Below the pieces are notes generated by a model that saw nothing but the letters and a program-made list of their open reading frames with translations, was not told the origin of the DNA and ran no database searches. Source: Arthrobacter sp. MAHUQ-56 (GTDB lineage: Bacteria; Actinomycetota; Actinomycetes; Actinomycetales; Micrococcaceae). From it: DNA of 64,000 nucleotides. The stretch covers positions 526,256 to 590,255 of the forward strand of contig NZ_JAIFZQ010000020.1 of the NCBI RefSeq assembly GCF_019710585.1, written 5' to 3'. The translations under genes and the position numbers were made by a program. Shown here piece by piece: positions 24,558 to 39,667 of this stretch; positions within the stretch are counted from its first letter, which is position 1, and each line of letters opens with the position of its first letter.

Positions 24558-25655
24558 ATGACGAAGCCGAACGCCCTGGTGATCTCCGCCGTCGTCGTCC
24601 CTTCATCCGCGACTGAAAGCGGGTCGTTCCGGGACTTCCGTGACTGCCTGGCGATGCGGCAGGCCCACGAGCTGGACACCTGGGGCAACCTGGAGCGTGG
24701 CTACACCCTTGCCGAGGAAGTGGAGCACTGGCGCGGCACGGACTACGAGGCACGGCACCTCTTCGTAGGCCGGATTCGCGGGGAAGCGGCGGGGATGTGT
24801 TCGGTGACGCTGCCGCTGCGGGAGAACCTGGCCACCGCCGGGATCGGCGTCCTGGTGGCGCCGCCTTTCCGCAGGCGCGGCGTGGGCCGGGAGTTGCTGC
24901 GCCACGCGGAGGCCGTGGCGCGCAGGAACAACCGCACGTCCCTGGACGGCTACTTCGAACTCCCGGCCGCGTCCATGGACGGGGGCCGGGCGTTGCTGCC
25001 GGCCAAGTCCGGGGCGGGAAGCCTGCCCTCGGATGAACCTTCCACCGCCTTCGCCGTTGCCGCCGGCTATGAGCTGGAACAGGTGGAGACGTCCAGCCGC
25101 CTGGCCCTGCCTGTGTCCCCGGACCGGCTGGCCGAGCTGGCCAGTGCAGCGGCCCTCCACGCCCGGGACTACGCACTGGTGGGGTGGGCCGACGCCTGCC
25201 CGGCGGACCTGGTGGACAACTATGCCCGGTTGAACGCGCGGATGAGCCTCGACGCGCCCACTGCCGGGATGGACTGGGAAGGCGAAGCCTGGGACGTGGA
25301 CAGGGTCCGCCGCGGTGAGGACATGCTCGCCCGCAGCGGGGTGCAGACCCTCGTGGCGGCGGCCAGGCACCGGGCCACCGGCGAACTGGTGGCCTACACC
25401 GTCCTTCATTGGCGGCCGGAGGTTCCCGGGGCAGTGCTGCAGCAGGACACCCTGGTGACCGGGCCGCATCGGGGACACCGGCTGGGGTTGCTGGTCAAGC
25501 TCTGGAACCTCCGAACGGCACAGGCAAGATGGCCGCTGGCGCGCTCGATATTGACATGGAATGCCAGCGAAAACCAGCATATGCTGGCGATAAATACCGC
25601 CCTTGGATTCAAGCCCGCAGGCTATGAAGGTGAGTGGCAGAAACGGCTGGGATGA
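24558..25655 (+). CDS. Two-domain GNAT acetyltransferase, first of a tandem pair
   Basis: The 365-residue protein has two GNAT domains. The N-terminal one shows the acetyl-CoA loop VAPPFRRRGVGRELLRHAEA (about residues 98-117). The C-terminal one has a GPHRGHRLGLLVKLWNLRT loop and ends with TWNASENQHMLAINTALGF. This arrangement is shared with mycothiol synthase, but the details differ and the substrate is unknown. The paralogue downstream has the same architecture and the same final motif. They sit between rplA and rplJ, with their own putative leaderless start. Possible substrates include amino-sugars, antibiotics or proteins. Confidence 0.85.
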   Translation: MTKPNALVISAVVVPSSATESGSFRDFRDCLAMRQAHELDTWGNLERGYTLAEEVEHWRGTDYEARHLFVGRIRGEAAGMCSVTLPLRENLATAGIGVLVAPPFRRRGVGRELLRHAEAVARRNNRTSLDGYFELPAASMDGGRALLPAKSGAGSLPSDEPSTAFAVAAGYELEQVETSSRLALPVSPDRLAELASAAALHARDYALVGWADACPADLVDNYARLNARMSLDAPTAGMDWEGEAWDVDRVRRGEDMLARSGVQTLVAAARHRATGELVAYTVLHWRPEVPGAVLQQDTLVTGPHRGHRLGLLVKLWNLRTAQARWPLARSILTWNASENQHMLAINTALGFKPAGYEGEWQKRLG

Positions 25656-25662
25656 TGCCCGA

Positions 25663-26781
25663 ATGGCAATAGACGTGAAGATCGAGCAACTCTGGATCCC
25701 CGACTCACTGGACTCGCCTGACGCAGCGGACTTCCTGGCCGCCGTCGAAGTGGGCCGCAAGGTACGGATGCAGACGTGGGGGAGCGACGACCTCGCCTAC
25801 GGCCCCCTGGAGAAGCTCCTTGAGTTCGAGGATCCCTATGAGCGACAGCTCATCCTCGTGGCGAAGGTCGACGGCGCCATCGTGGGCACCGTGGACATCG
25901 CGCTTCCCTTGACCGACCACCTGGACCTCGCCGAGTTCACCCTGGACATCCTGCCCGAGTTCCAGCGCCAGGGCGTCGGGCGGAGGCTGCTCGAGGCCGC
26001 CGAACACCTGGCGAGGGGCGAGGGGCGCACCATGATCCTGGTGGACACCAACCATCCCGGGGCGTCACTGCACGAATTCGAACAGGCCCTGCTCGTTCCC
26101 GGATCCGGGCAGGGCTTCGTGCCGCTGGAAAGCCGCGAGGTCGAGTTCGCCCGGAAGATGGGCTACACACTGCAGCACATCGAGCAGTTCAGCGCCTGCG
26201 CCCTGCCGCTGGACAGCAAGCTCGTGGCCGACCTCCAGGCCGAGGCCGAGGAAGCCAACCACGGCAGGTACCGCCTGCACCACTGGACGGACCGCTGCCC
26301 GGACCGCTGGCTGGAAGCGGTGGCCACGCTGGAGAACCAGGCCGGCGCGGGCGTGGACCCGTCCATGGATGTGCCGGTGGAGCAGGACATGGTGTTCGAC
26401 GGCGGCATCCTGCGTGAAGCGGAGGACGTCGCCATTGCGCAGGGCAGGCGGACAGTGGTCACCGCCGTCGAGCACCTCGCCAGCGGATCCCTGGTGGGGC
26501 TGACCACCATCACCGTGTTGGCGCACCGCACCGATGTGGTGTTCCAGGACGACACCCTGGTCCTGCAGGAACACCGCGGCAATAAGCTGGGACTGTTGAT
26601 CAAGGTGGCCAACATGGAGCGGCTCTCCGAGCAGTTCCCGGACGCCAGGATCATCTACACCTGGAACGCGCCCGAAAACCGGTACCTCCTGACGGTGAAC
26701 AAGCAGCTCGGCTTCCAGACGGCCGGGGTGACGGGCATCTGGCAGAAGGAGCTTCCAAAGCTGCACACCAGCACCAGTTGA
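25663..26781 (+). CDS. Two-domain GNAT acetyltransferase, second of a tandem pair
   Basis: About 372 residues from the ATG at 25663; longer in-frame starts at 25603 and 25624 exist but overlap the end of the first GNAT gene. The N-terminal domain has the loop LPEFQRQGVGRRLLEAAEHL, and the C-terminal domain has LQEHRGNKLGLLIKVANMER followed by TWNAPENRYLLTVNKQLGF. Both ends align with the preceding gene, so the pair arose by duplication. The genes are 7 bases apart and co-transcribed. Substrate unknown. Confidence 0.83.
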   Translation: MAIDVKIEQLWIPDSLDSPDAADFLAAVEVGRKVRMQTWGSDDLAYGPLEKLLEFEDPYERQLILVAKVDGAIVGTVDIALPLTDHLDLAEFTLDILPEFQRQGVGRRLLEAAEHLARGEGRTMILVDTNHPGASLHEFEQALLVPGSGQGFVPLESREVEFARKMGYTLQHIEQFSACALPLDSKLVADLQAEAEEANHGRYRLHHWTDRCPDRWLEAVATLENQAGAGVDPSMDVPVEQDMVFDGGILREAEDVAIAQGRRTVVTAVEHLASGSLVGLTTITVLAHRTDVVFQDDTLVLQEHRGNKLGLLIKVANMERLSEQFPDARIIYTWNAPENRYLLTVNKQLGFQTAGVTGIWQKELPKLHTSTS

Positions 26782-26814
26782 GCCCGATTTGGCGGATGGT
26801 GCGCCCTCGCGTAA

Positions 26815-27019
26815 GCTGGACGTACCAAAGACCGTCGGTTGTTGGAAATCCACTCTCCTGAACATGGCTCAACTCTGCAGTTGTGCGCGGGGGACTCCAG
26901 TGGCTTTCCGGACGAAGGACCCTCAACGCAGGGCGGCCGGCGCAGGTGAACGAAGCAAAGCTCCACGGTCAAGCCGTGTTGAGCCAAGCCCCGTGCATCT
27001 GCGCGGGGCGTTTTTAGTT
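26815..27019 (+). ncRNA. Ribosomal protein L10 leader (autoregulatory attenuator)
   Basis: The stretch before rplJ has the features of the L10 leader RNA: an early ACCAAAGAC segment, the conserved GCAGGTGAACGAAGC element that forms the L10(L12)4-binding kink-turn, and a downstream intrinsic terminator. Free L10 complex is expected to bind and reduce rplJL expression. The 5' boundary is approximate. Confidence 0.75.
26988..27015 (+). terminator. Attenuator terminator of the L10 leader
   Basis: A 9-bp stem (26988-26996 with 27001-27009, one G-U pair) with an ATCT loop is followed by GTTTTT. It lies about 60 bases before the rplJ start, so it acts within the leader rather than at a gene end. 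Confidence 0.75.
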
Positions 27020-27075
27020 TTAGCTCTCTGGAGCGGGGACCGTCGAATACCGGCACTATCCCCGGAAGGAGGGTT

Positions 27076-27657
27076 ATGGCAACGCCTACCAAGGTTTCAG
27101 CAGTAGCTGAGATCACTAACGATTTCAAGGAATCGAACGCCGCTGTCCTGACCGAATACCGCGGGCTCACCGTTGCACAGCTCAAGCAGCTGCGTGTTTC
27201 TCTCGGCCAGGACACCAAGTTCGCGGTCGTCAAGAACACCCTGACCGCCATTGCAGCCAAGGAAGCCGGCGTCGAAGCATTCGACGGCCAGCTTGCCGGC
27301 CCCACTGCAATCGCGTTCATCAAGGGTGACGCAGTTGCCGCTGCCAAGAGCCTGACGGATTTTGCCAAGGCCAACAAGCAGCTGGTCATCAAGACCGGTT
27401 ACTTCGAGGGCAAGGCACTGGACGCCAGCGAGGTTGCCGCACTGGCTGCCCTCGAGTCCCGCGAGCTGCAGCTCGCCAAGGTTGCAGGCGTCCTCAAGGC
27501 ACCTGCCGCCGCAGCTGCACGCATCATCGACGCACTGCGCCTCAAGCTTGAAGAAGAGAACGGTGCACCGGCAGCTGCCGAAGCGCCCGCCGCTGAAGAA
27601 GCCCCTGCCGCTGAAGCTGACGCTGCCGCCGAAGCTCCCGCTGCCGAAGAGAACTAA
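27076..27657 (+). CDS. rplJ: 50S ribosomal protein L10
   Basis: L10 anchors the L7/L12 dimers to the GTPase centre. The 193-residue protein has the usual N-terminal rRNA-binding domain (AVLTEYRGLTVAQLKQLR, AVVKNTLTAIAAKEAG) and a C-terminal helix that binds L12. The last ~30 residues are an alanine/glutamate-rich tail (repeats of AAEAPAAEE) longer than in E. coli. GGAGGG precedes the ATG. The L10 leader upstream provides autoregulation, and rplL follows after 78 bases. Confidence 0.97.
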   Translation: MATPTKVSAVAEITNDFKESNAAVLTEYRGLTVAQLKQLRVSLGQDTKFAVVKNTLTAIAAKEAGVEAFDGQLAGPTAIAFIKGDAVAAAKSLTDFAKANKQLVIKTGYFEGKALDASEVAALAALESRELQLAKVAGVLKAPAAAAARIIDALRLKLEEENGAPAAAEAPAAEEAPAAEADAAAEAPAAEEN

Positions 27658-27735
27658 TTCTCTTTACCCCACCAGACTCCGGTGCCGGTCCGGCTCCACG
27701 CCGTTCGGACACCAACAACAGGAAGGACGCCTACC

Positions 27736-28113
27736 ATGGCGAAGCTCAGCAACGAAGAGCTCATTGAAGCTTTCAAGGAACTGACCATCATCGAGCTCTC
27801 CGAGTTCGTCAAGCTCTTCGAAGAGACCTTCGAAGTTACCGCCGCTGCTGTTGCAGTTGCCGGCCCCGCCGGTGGCGGAGCTGCTGAAGAGGTTGAAGAG
27901 AAGACCGACTTCGACGTCATCCTCGAAGCTGCCGGCGACAAGAAGATCGCAGTCATCAAGGAAGTTCGCGCCATCACCTCCCTCGGCCTCAAGGAAGCCA
28001 AGGACCTGGTTGACGGTGCCCCCAAGGCTGTCCTCGAAGGCGCCAACAAGGAAGCTGCCGAGAAGGCCAAGGAGCAGCTCGAGGCTGCAGGCGCCACCGT
28101 TACCCTCAAGTAA
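27736..28113 (+). CDS. rplL: 50S ribosomal protein L7/L12
   Basis: L7/L12 forms the multimeric stalk that recruits translational GTPases. The 125-residue sequence, from ATG 27736 (AGGAAGG upstream), has the N-terminal dimerisation helices ([21 protein letters not shown]), an alanine-rich hinge and the conserved C-terminal domain ([20 protein letters not shown]...[14 protein letters not shown]). It ends the L10-L12 transcript; a terminator follows 15 bases later. Confidence 0.98.
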   Translation: MAKLSNEELIEAFKELTIIELSEFVKLFEETFEVTAAAVAVAGPAGGGAAEEVEEKTDFDVILEAAGDKKIAVIKEVRAITSLGLKEAKDLVDGAPKAVLEGANKEAAEKAKEQLEAAGATVTLK

Positions 28114-28128
28114 CAACGCCTTTTCCCC

Positions 28129-28164
28129 AGGAAACCCCGTCCACTCCGGTGGGCGGGGTTTCCT
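28129..28164. terminator. Bidirectional terminator after rplL
   Basis: A 16-bp stem (28129-28144 with 28149-28164, one G-U pair) with a TCCG loop is placed between the convergent rplL and YbaK-type genes. It starts with CCCC-rich bases and can act on both strands. Confidence 0.75.
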
Positions 28165-28169
28165 GCGTT

Positions 28170-28667
28170 TCAGGCGGGGTCCGAAATATCCGCGACGACG
28201 GCGTCCAGCGCCTCGGTCAGGGCGTCGGCGTCGACAAACGCACTGTAGCCGTGGGCGCCGGCGCCCATGGAGATCCGGCGTCCGGTGATGGTGGCGTCAG
28301 CGTAAACCGGCCACGCGGTGGTGCTCCCCAGCGGGGTAATGGTGCCCCGCTCGTAACCGGTCGCCTCAAGTGCGACATCGGCCGGCGGCAGGGAGAGCCT
28401 GTTAACTCCCAGGAGGGCCCGCAGCTTGGGCCAGGAGATCTGCCGGTCCCCGGGCACCAGGGCGAACAGGAACGTCCCGTCCTTGTGCTTGACCACGAGG
28501 GATTTGACGATGTCCGCGGGGCTGATGCCCAGGATGCCGGCGGCCTCCTCAAGGCTCTTCGCAGCCGGACGTTCCACCACGTCTACCCGCAGGCCGCGCG
28601 CGGCGGCGTCGGCCAGGAAGCGTTCCCGCCCGACGCCGTCCGTCCTGTTTCCGGATACGCCCGCCAT
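28170..28667 (-). CDS. YbaK/EbsC-type aminoacyl-tRNA deacylase
   Basis: A 165-residue protein of the YbaK/ProRS-INS superfamily. Such enzymes hydrolyse mischarged tRNAs, usually Cys-tRNA-Pro or Ala-tRNA-Pro. Visible conserved elements are the IVKSLVVKHKDGTFLFALVPGDRQ strand pair with the catalytic-type lysine (VKS), and the C-terminal GYERGTITPLG and RISMGAGAHG loops. The ATG at 28665-28667 overlaps the stop of the upstream thiolase gene by one base, so the two are coupled. Confidence 0.88.
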   Translation of the reverse strand: MAGVSGNRTDGVGRERFLADAAARGLRVDVVERPAAKSLEEAAGILGISPADIVKSLVVKHKDGTFLFALVPGDRQISWPKLRALLGVNRLSLPPADVALEATGYERGTITPLGSTTAWPVYADATITGRRISMGAGAHGYSAFVDADALTEALDAVVADISDPA

Positions 28668-29866
28668 CAGTCGCGGTACAGCAGGAGCGCTTCGCCCTGC
28701 CCGCCGCCGCCGCAAAGGGACACCGCAGCCTTGCCCGTTCCGCGGCGCTTCAGTTCATGGGCGGCATGGGCCGCGAGCCGGGCACCGGAGGCACCGATGG
28801 GGTGGCCCAGGGCGATGGCGCCGCCATGGATGTTGCACTTCTCCAGCGGGTAGTCCAGGTCCTTGAGGGACTGGACCGCCACCGAGCCGAACGCCTCATT
28901 GATCTCAATGAAGTCGAGGTCGCCCGTGGCCCAGCCGGCCTTTGCCAGCGCGTCCATGATGGCGTTCGAGGGCTGGGAATGCAGGGAGTTGTCCGGACCC
29001 GCCACCTGGCCCGGCTTGCCGACCACTGCCAGGTAGTCCAGCCCGTGCTCCTCCGCGTATCCACGGGAGGCGAGTACCAGGGCGGCGGCGCCGTCGGACA
29101 GGGGAGAGGAATTGCCGGCCGTGATGGTGCCGTCGGTGACGAATGCCGCCCGCAGGCCGGCCAGGGACTCCACCGAGGTGTTGGGGCGGACGCCTTCGTC
29201 GGTGTCCACCACCACGGCGTCGCCCTTCCGCTGCTTGACGCTGATCGGTGCGATCTCGCCGTCGAACGTTCCGTTCTTCGCCGCCAGGGCAGCCCGCTGG
29301 TGCGACTGCGCCGCGACGTTGTCCTGCGAAGTCCGGTCGATGCCCAGCGTCAGGTTCCGCGTCTCGGTGGAGAGCCCCATCGACTGCCCATCAAAGGCAT
29401 CGGTCAACCCGTCATGGGCGGCAGCGTCGAGCGCCTGGATGGAGCCGTAGGTCCAGCCCTGGCGTGATCCGGGCAGCAGGTGTGGCGCCCGGCTCATCGA
29501 TTCCTGGCCGCCGGCGACCGCCACCGATACTTCGCCGGCGCGGATCATCCGTGCCGCGTCGATCACTGCGGTCAGCCCCGAGAGGCACACCTTGTTCACC
29601 GTCACCGCGGGCACGTTCCAGCCAATGCCGGCCCCGATGGAGCTCTGCCGCGCCGGGTTCTGGCCGGCGCCGGCCTGCAGGACCTGGCCCATGATCACGG
29701 TTTCGACGTCGGCGGCGTCGACGCCGCTTGCTGCCAGCGCAGCCTTGATCGCGTGGGCCCCGAGGTCCACCGCCGTCAGGCTCGCCAGTTGCCCGTTGAT
29801 GCGGCCCTGCGGGGTACGCGCTGCCCCGAGGATGACAACGTCGGTGCTGTCAGGAGAGTTGCCCAT
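28667..29866 (-). CDS. Acetyl-CoA C-acetyltransferase (thiolase)
   Basis: A 399-residue thiolase. The nucleophilic cysteine is C94 in NKVCLSG, the histidine lies in GHPIGASGAR near the C-terminus, and the second catalytic cysteine is C385 in SLCGGGGQGEA. The family condenses two acetyl-CoA or cleaves acetoacetyl-CoA, as in ketone-body, polyhydroxybutyrate or beta-oxidation routes. No other gene of those pathways is visible here, so the direction is open. The ATG at 29864-29866 is preferred; the longer upstream frame lacks conserved sequence. It is coupled to the YbaK-type gene. Confidence 0.93.
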   Translation of the reverse strand: MGNSPDSTDVVILGAARTPQGRINGQLASLTAVDLGAHAIKAALAASGVDAADVETVIMGQVLQAGAGQNPARQSSIGAGIGWNVPAVTVNKVCLSGLTAVIDAARMIRAGEVSVAVAGGQESMSRAPHLLPGSRQGWTYGSIQALDAAAHDGLTDAFDGQSMGLSTETRNLTLGIDRTSQDNVAAQSHQRAALAAKNGTFDGEIAPISVKQRKGDAVVVDTDEGVRPNTSVESLAGLRAAFVTDGTITAGNSSPLSDGAAALVLASRGYAEEHGLDYLAVVGKPGQVAGPDNSLHSQPSNAIMDALAKAGWATGDLDFIEINEAFGSVAVQSLKDLDYPLEKCNIHGGAIALGHPIGASGARLAAHAAHELKRRGTGKAAVSLCGGGGQGEALLLYRD

Positions 29867-30096
29867 GGTTATCTCTTTCGCTCCGGTTCCGGTGTAAGCC
29901 ACCAAGGCTATCGTGACCCTGGTCACCCATCTATTCAAACGCCCGGGCGGGCGGCGGCATTCCGGCCTGCAGCGACCCGGGGGAGAGGTCCCCATCGTCG
30001 GCGGTGTGCACGACGGCGGCCGTTTGCGTAGGGTGGACGGCGGAAGTATTTGCAGGGGGACGCCAAGTCCGCAGTCTTGACGGACGGAGCAAAGAT

Positions 30097-30552
30097 ATGA
30101 AGAGGGGCATTGCCGCGGCGGCTGTTGCCGCCAGCGCCGCATTGGCGGGTTGTTCCGTGTCCGCCCCGGCCCCGGCGGATTCCTCCCGGGCGGCGGCCCC
30201 GTCCGCGGTTGCCGAAAGCAGCAGCCCTGTCACGTCGGGTGCCACCGCGAAGGCAACCGGAACCAGGGAAGCCTGCGAGCTGTTCAACAAGCTGGTGGCG
30301 GACTATGCCGCCGTTTCGCCTACGGATGCCAAAGGCTATGAGGACGTTTACCTCAAGGCCCAGGATGCCAAGGACACCGTAACCGGCGACCTCCAGGGCC
30401 TGTTTGCCTCCCTCAGCCTTCTTGCCATCGACCACTCCTCGACCGCCGCGTCCGGCGGCAGGCCGGCACAGGAATCCCAGGATGCCGTCAGGGACGCTGT
30501 CTTCGCGAACTCCGCAGCATGCACGTCGGAGGGCGTTACCCTGCGGCTGTAG
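30097..30552 (+). CDS. Small secreted lipoprotein of unknown function
   Basis: From ATG 30097 (GGAG 7 bases upstream) this is a 151-residue protein. A basic N-terminus, an alanine-rich hydrophobic core and the lipobox LAGC (Cys19) mark a type II signal peptide, so the mature protein should be anchored to the outer face of the membrane by a diacylglycerol cysteine. A Ser/Ala/Pro-rich linker follows, then a helical domain with two cysteines (about residues 60 and 145) that might form a disulfide. I do not recognise the domain. Divergent from the thiolase gene. Confidence 0.8.
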   Translation: MKRGIAAAAVAASAALAGCSVSAPAPADSSRAAAPSAVAESSSPVTSGATAKATGTREACELFNKLVADYAAVSPTDAKGYEDVYLKAQDAKDTVTGDLQGLFASLSLLAIDHSSTAASGGRPAQESQDAVRDAVFANSAACTSEGVTLRL

Positions 30553-30854
30553 CGGCCACTCCGGAAGCAGTCCGGAAAAACCAGTGCTTGCAATCCGGGC
30601 CGATGTGGGGTAGACACATAGGTTGTTTTGCCGTATCGTAGATATTTGCGTCTTCCCTGTTTACCTTCAGCCTTCATATAGCGGTGGGCTTTGCCTGGCA
30701 GCTGGCTATTAACGTGCCGTAACAACGTCACAGCATAGCCAGTTCGGGCCCCGGGTCATATAGCGGAACCGGATGGTAGCGCTGCGGAGTCACTTCGCAG
30801 GGTGCACAGCGGGGGAGATCTGAAAACGCCTGAAGGTCTGTGGAAGGATCCCTC
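30553..30854 (+). other. rpoB leader and promoter region
   Basis: This 302-base stretch without genes lies before rpoB. TAGACA (30611-30616) and TATCGT (30634-30639) are 17 bases apart and form a plausible sigma-A promoter, leaving a ~210-base leader. I see no clear terminator or riboswitch in it. Confidence 0.4.
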
Positions 30855-34364
<3,510 letters not shown>

Positions 34365-34462
34365 GGAGTCCGACGACGGCGGGCCGCGCCCGCCGTCGTC
34401 CTCCTTCCTCATCCCGCACCCAAGACTTCAGAATTTAGAGAACAAGAGAGAACAGGGACCAT

Positions 34463-38362
<3,900 letters not shown>

Positions 38363-38385
38363 CCACTGACGGTTGACGCCTGACG

Positions 38386-38429
38386 AGGGATGGTCCCGCA
38401 CCGCAAGGTGGGGGTCCATCCCTTCGTTT
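38386..38429 (+). terminator. rpoBC terminator
   Basis: AGGGATGG (38386-38393) pairs with CCATCCCT (38416-38423), extended by an inner stem closing on a GCAA tetraloop with one mismatch. It is followed by TCGTTT. Confidence 0.8.
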
Positions 38430-38439
38430 AACCCGCCGA

Positions 38440-38469
38440 TTAAGGCATGGAGCCTGTCCATGCTAGACT
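38440..38469 (+). promoter_or_regulatory. Putative str-operon promoter
   Basis: TTAAGG (38440-38445) and TAGACT (38464-38469) are 18 bases apart. The -10 and its following GGTT match the tRNA-Trp promoter exactly. Confidence 0.4.
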
Positions 38470-38751
38470 GGTTACCAATTGTTATTGTGGCAGTGGATGA
38501 GTGCGCCGGTATCAGCTGAAAGGCTGGACCAGAGCGACGTTTCCGGTTTGCAGGGTTCTTGTGCAACGTATGCCACATTTTTGCATGCCTAGGGAACTGC
38601 GGGAAATTACGTCCCGCCCCGGTGTGCGATCCGACTATTAAAGGCTTCGCCTTCGCCGCCCTGGAGAGCTTCTTCAAGGCCCGGGCGGCGGGGCAACGCA
38701 ACAGGAGAGTGGCCGGAAACAGCCACTCCGGATAAAACGGAGAACACGAGA

Positions 38752-39126
38752 GTGCCTACGATTAACCAGCTGGTCCGCAAGGGCCGCACGCCTAAGGTCT
38801 CAAAGACCAAGGCTCCCGCGCTTAAGGGCAGCCCCATGCGCCGCGGTGTCTGCACCCGCGTCTACACCACCACCCCGAAGAAGCCGAACTCGGCTCTGCG
38901 TAAGGTGGCACGTGTGCGCCTCAACGGCGGCGTGGAAGTTACCGCCTACATCCCCGGTGTTGGCCACAACCTGCAGGAGCACTCCATTGTGCTCGTTCGC
39001 GGTGGTCGTGTGAAGGACCTCCCGGGTGTCCGCTACAAGATCGTCCGTGGCGCCCTTGATACCCAGGGTGTGAAGAACCGTAAGCAGGCCCGCAGCCGCT
39101 ACGGCGCAAAGATGGAGAAGAAGTAA
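38752..39126 (+). CDS. rpsL: 30S ribosomal protein S12
   Basis: S12 sits at the decoding centre and controls accuracy. The 124-residue sequence carries K43 ([11 protein letters not shown]) and K88 ([12 protein letters not shown]), the residues whose substitution gives streptomycin resistance, so this allele is wild type. Start is GTG 38752. It heads the str operon: rpsL, rpsG, fusA, tuf, in standard order, with rpsG one base after the stop. Confidence 0.98.
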   Translation: MPTINQLVRKGRTPKVSKTKAPALKGSPMRRGVCTRVYTTTPKKPNSALRKVARVRLNGGVEVTAYIPGVGHNLQEHSIVLVRGGRVKDLPGVRYKIVRGALDTQGVKNRKQARSRYGAKMEKK

Positions 39127-39127
39127 T

Positions 39128-39598
39128 ATGCCTCGCAAGGGTCCGGCCCCCAAGCGGCCGCTCGTTTCGGATCCGGTTTACGGTTCCCCGCTGGTAACCC
39201 AGCTCATCAACAAGGTGCTCGTTGACGGCAAGAAGTCCACGGCCGAGCGCATCGTCTACGGTGCACTCGAAGGCGCACGCGCCAAGTCCGGCGGCGACCC
39301 CGTTGCAGCCCTGAAGAAGGCCATGGACAACGTCAAGCCTTCGCTTGAGGTCCGCAGCCGCCGCGTCGGTGGCGCCACCTACCAGGTTCCGGTTGAGGTC
39401 AAGCCGGGCCGCTCCACCGCCCTCGCCCTGCGGTGGCTGGTTGGCTACTCCAAGGCCCGCCGCGAAAAGACGATGACCGAGCGTCTCCAGAACGAAATCC
39501 TGGATGCGTCCAACGGTCTCGGTGCCGCTGTGAAGCGTCGCGAAGACACCCACAAGATGGCCGAGTCCAACAAGGCCTTCGCACACTACCGCTGGTAA
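39128..39598 (+). CDS. rpsG: 30S ribosomal protein S7
   Basis: S7 nucleates assembly of the 30S head and contacts the E-site tRNA. The 156-residue length and motifs ([26 protein letters not shown], and the C-terminal [14 protein letters not shown]) are typical. The start codon follows the rpsL stop by a single base, indicating coupling. In many bacteria S7 regulates the str operon translationally. Confidence 0.98.
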   Translation: MPRKGPAPKRPLVSDPVYGSPLVTQLINKVLVDGKKSTAERIVYGALEGARAKSGGDPVAALKKAMDNVKPSLEVRSRRVGGATYQVPVEVKPGRSTALALRWLVGYSKARREKTMTERLQNEILDASNGLGAAVKRREDTHKMAESNKAFAHYRW

Positions 39599-39667
39599 TA
39601 CTCCCCGGACGCCGCCGGCTCAACCGAGCCGGCGGCGAACGCGTAGTCCATCCCAAAAGGAGACCCC

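Larger units (their letters stand above)
38363..38751 (+). other. Gap between rpoC and rpsL: rpoBC terminator, str promoter, long leader
   Basis: The 389-base gap holds the rpoBC terminator, then the putative str promoter with a ~280-base leader. In the leader, CGCCGCCC (38654-38661) and GGGCGGCG (38683-38690) form an 8-bp stem that might act as an attenuator or regulatory hairpin. No small gene is convincing. Confidence 0.5.

Noticed and set aside
30840..30854. GTG 30840 as rpoB start
   Set aside because: The TTG at 30855 has AAGGA at six bases; the GTG has no ribosome-binding site, and RpoB proteins of relatives begin at the later position as far as I recall.
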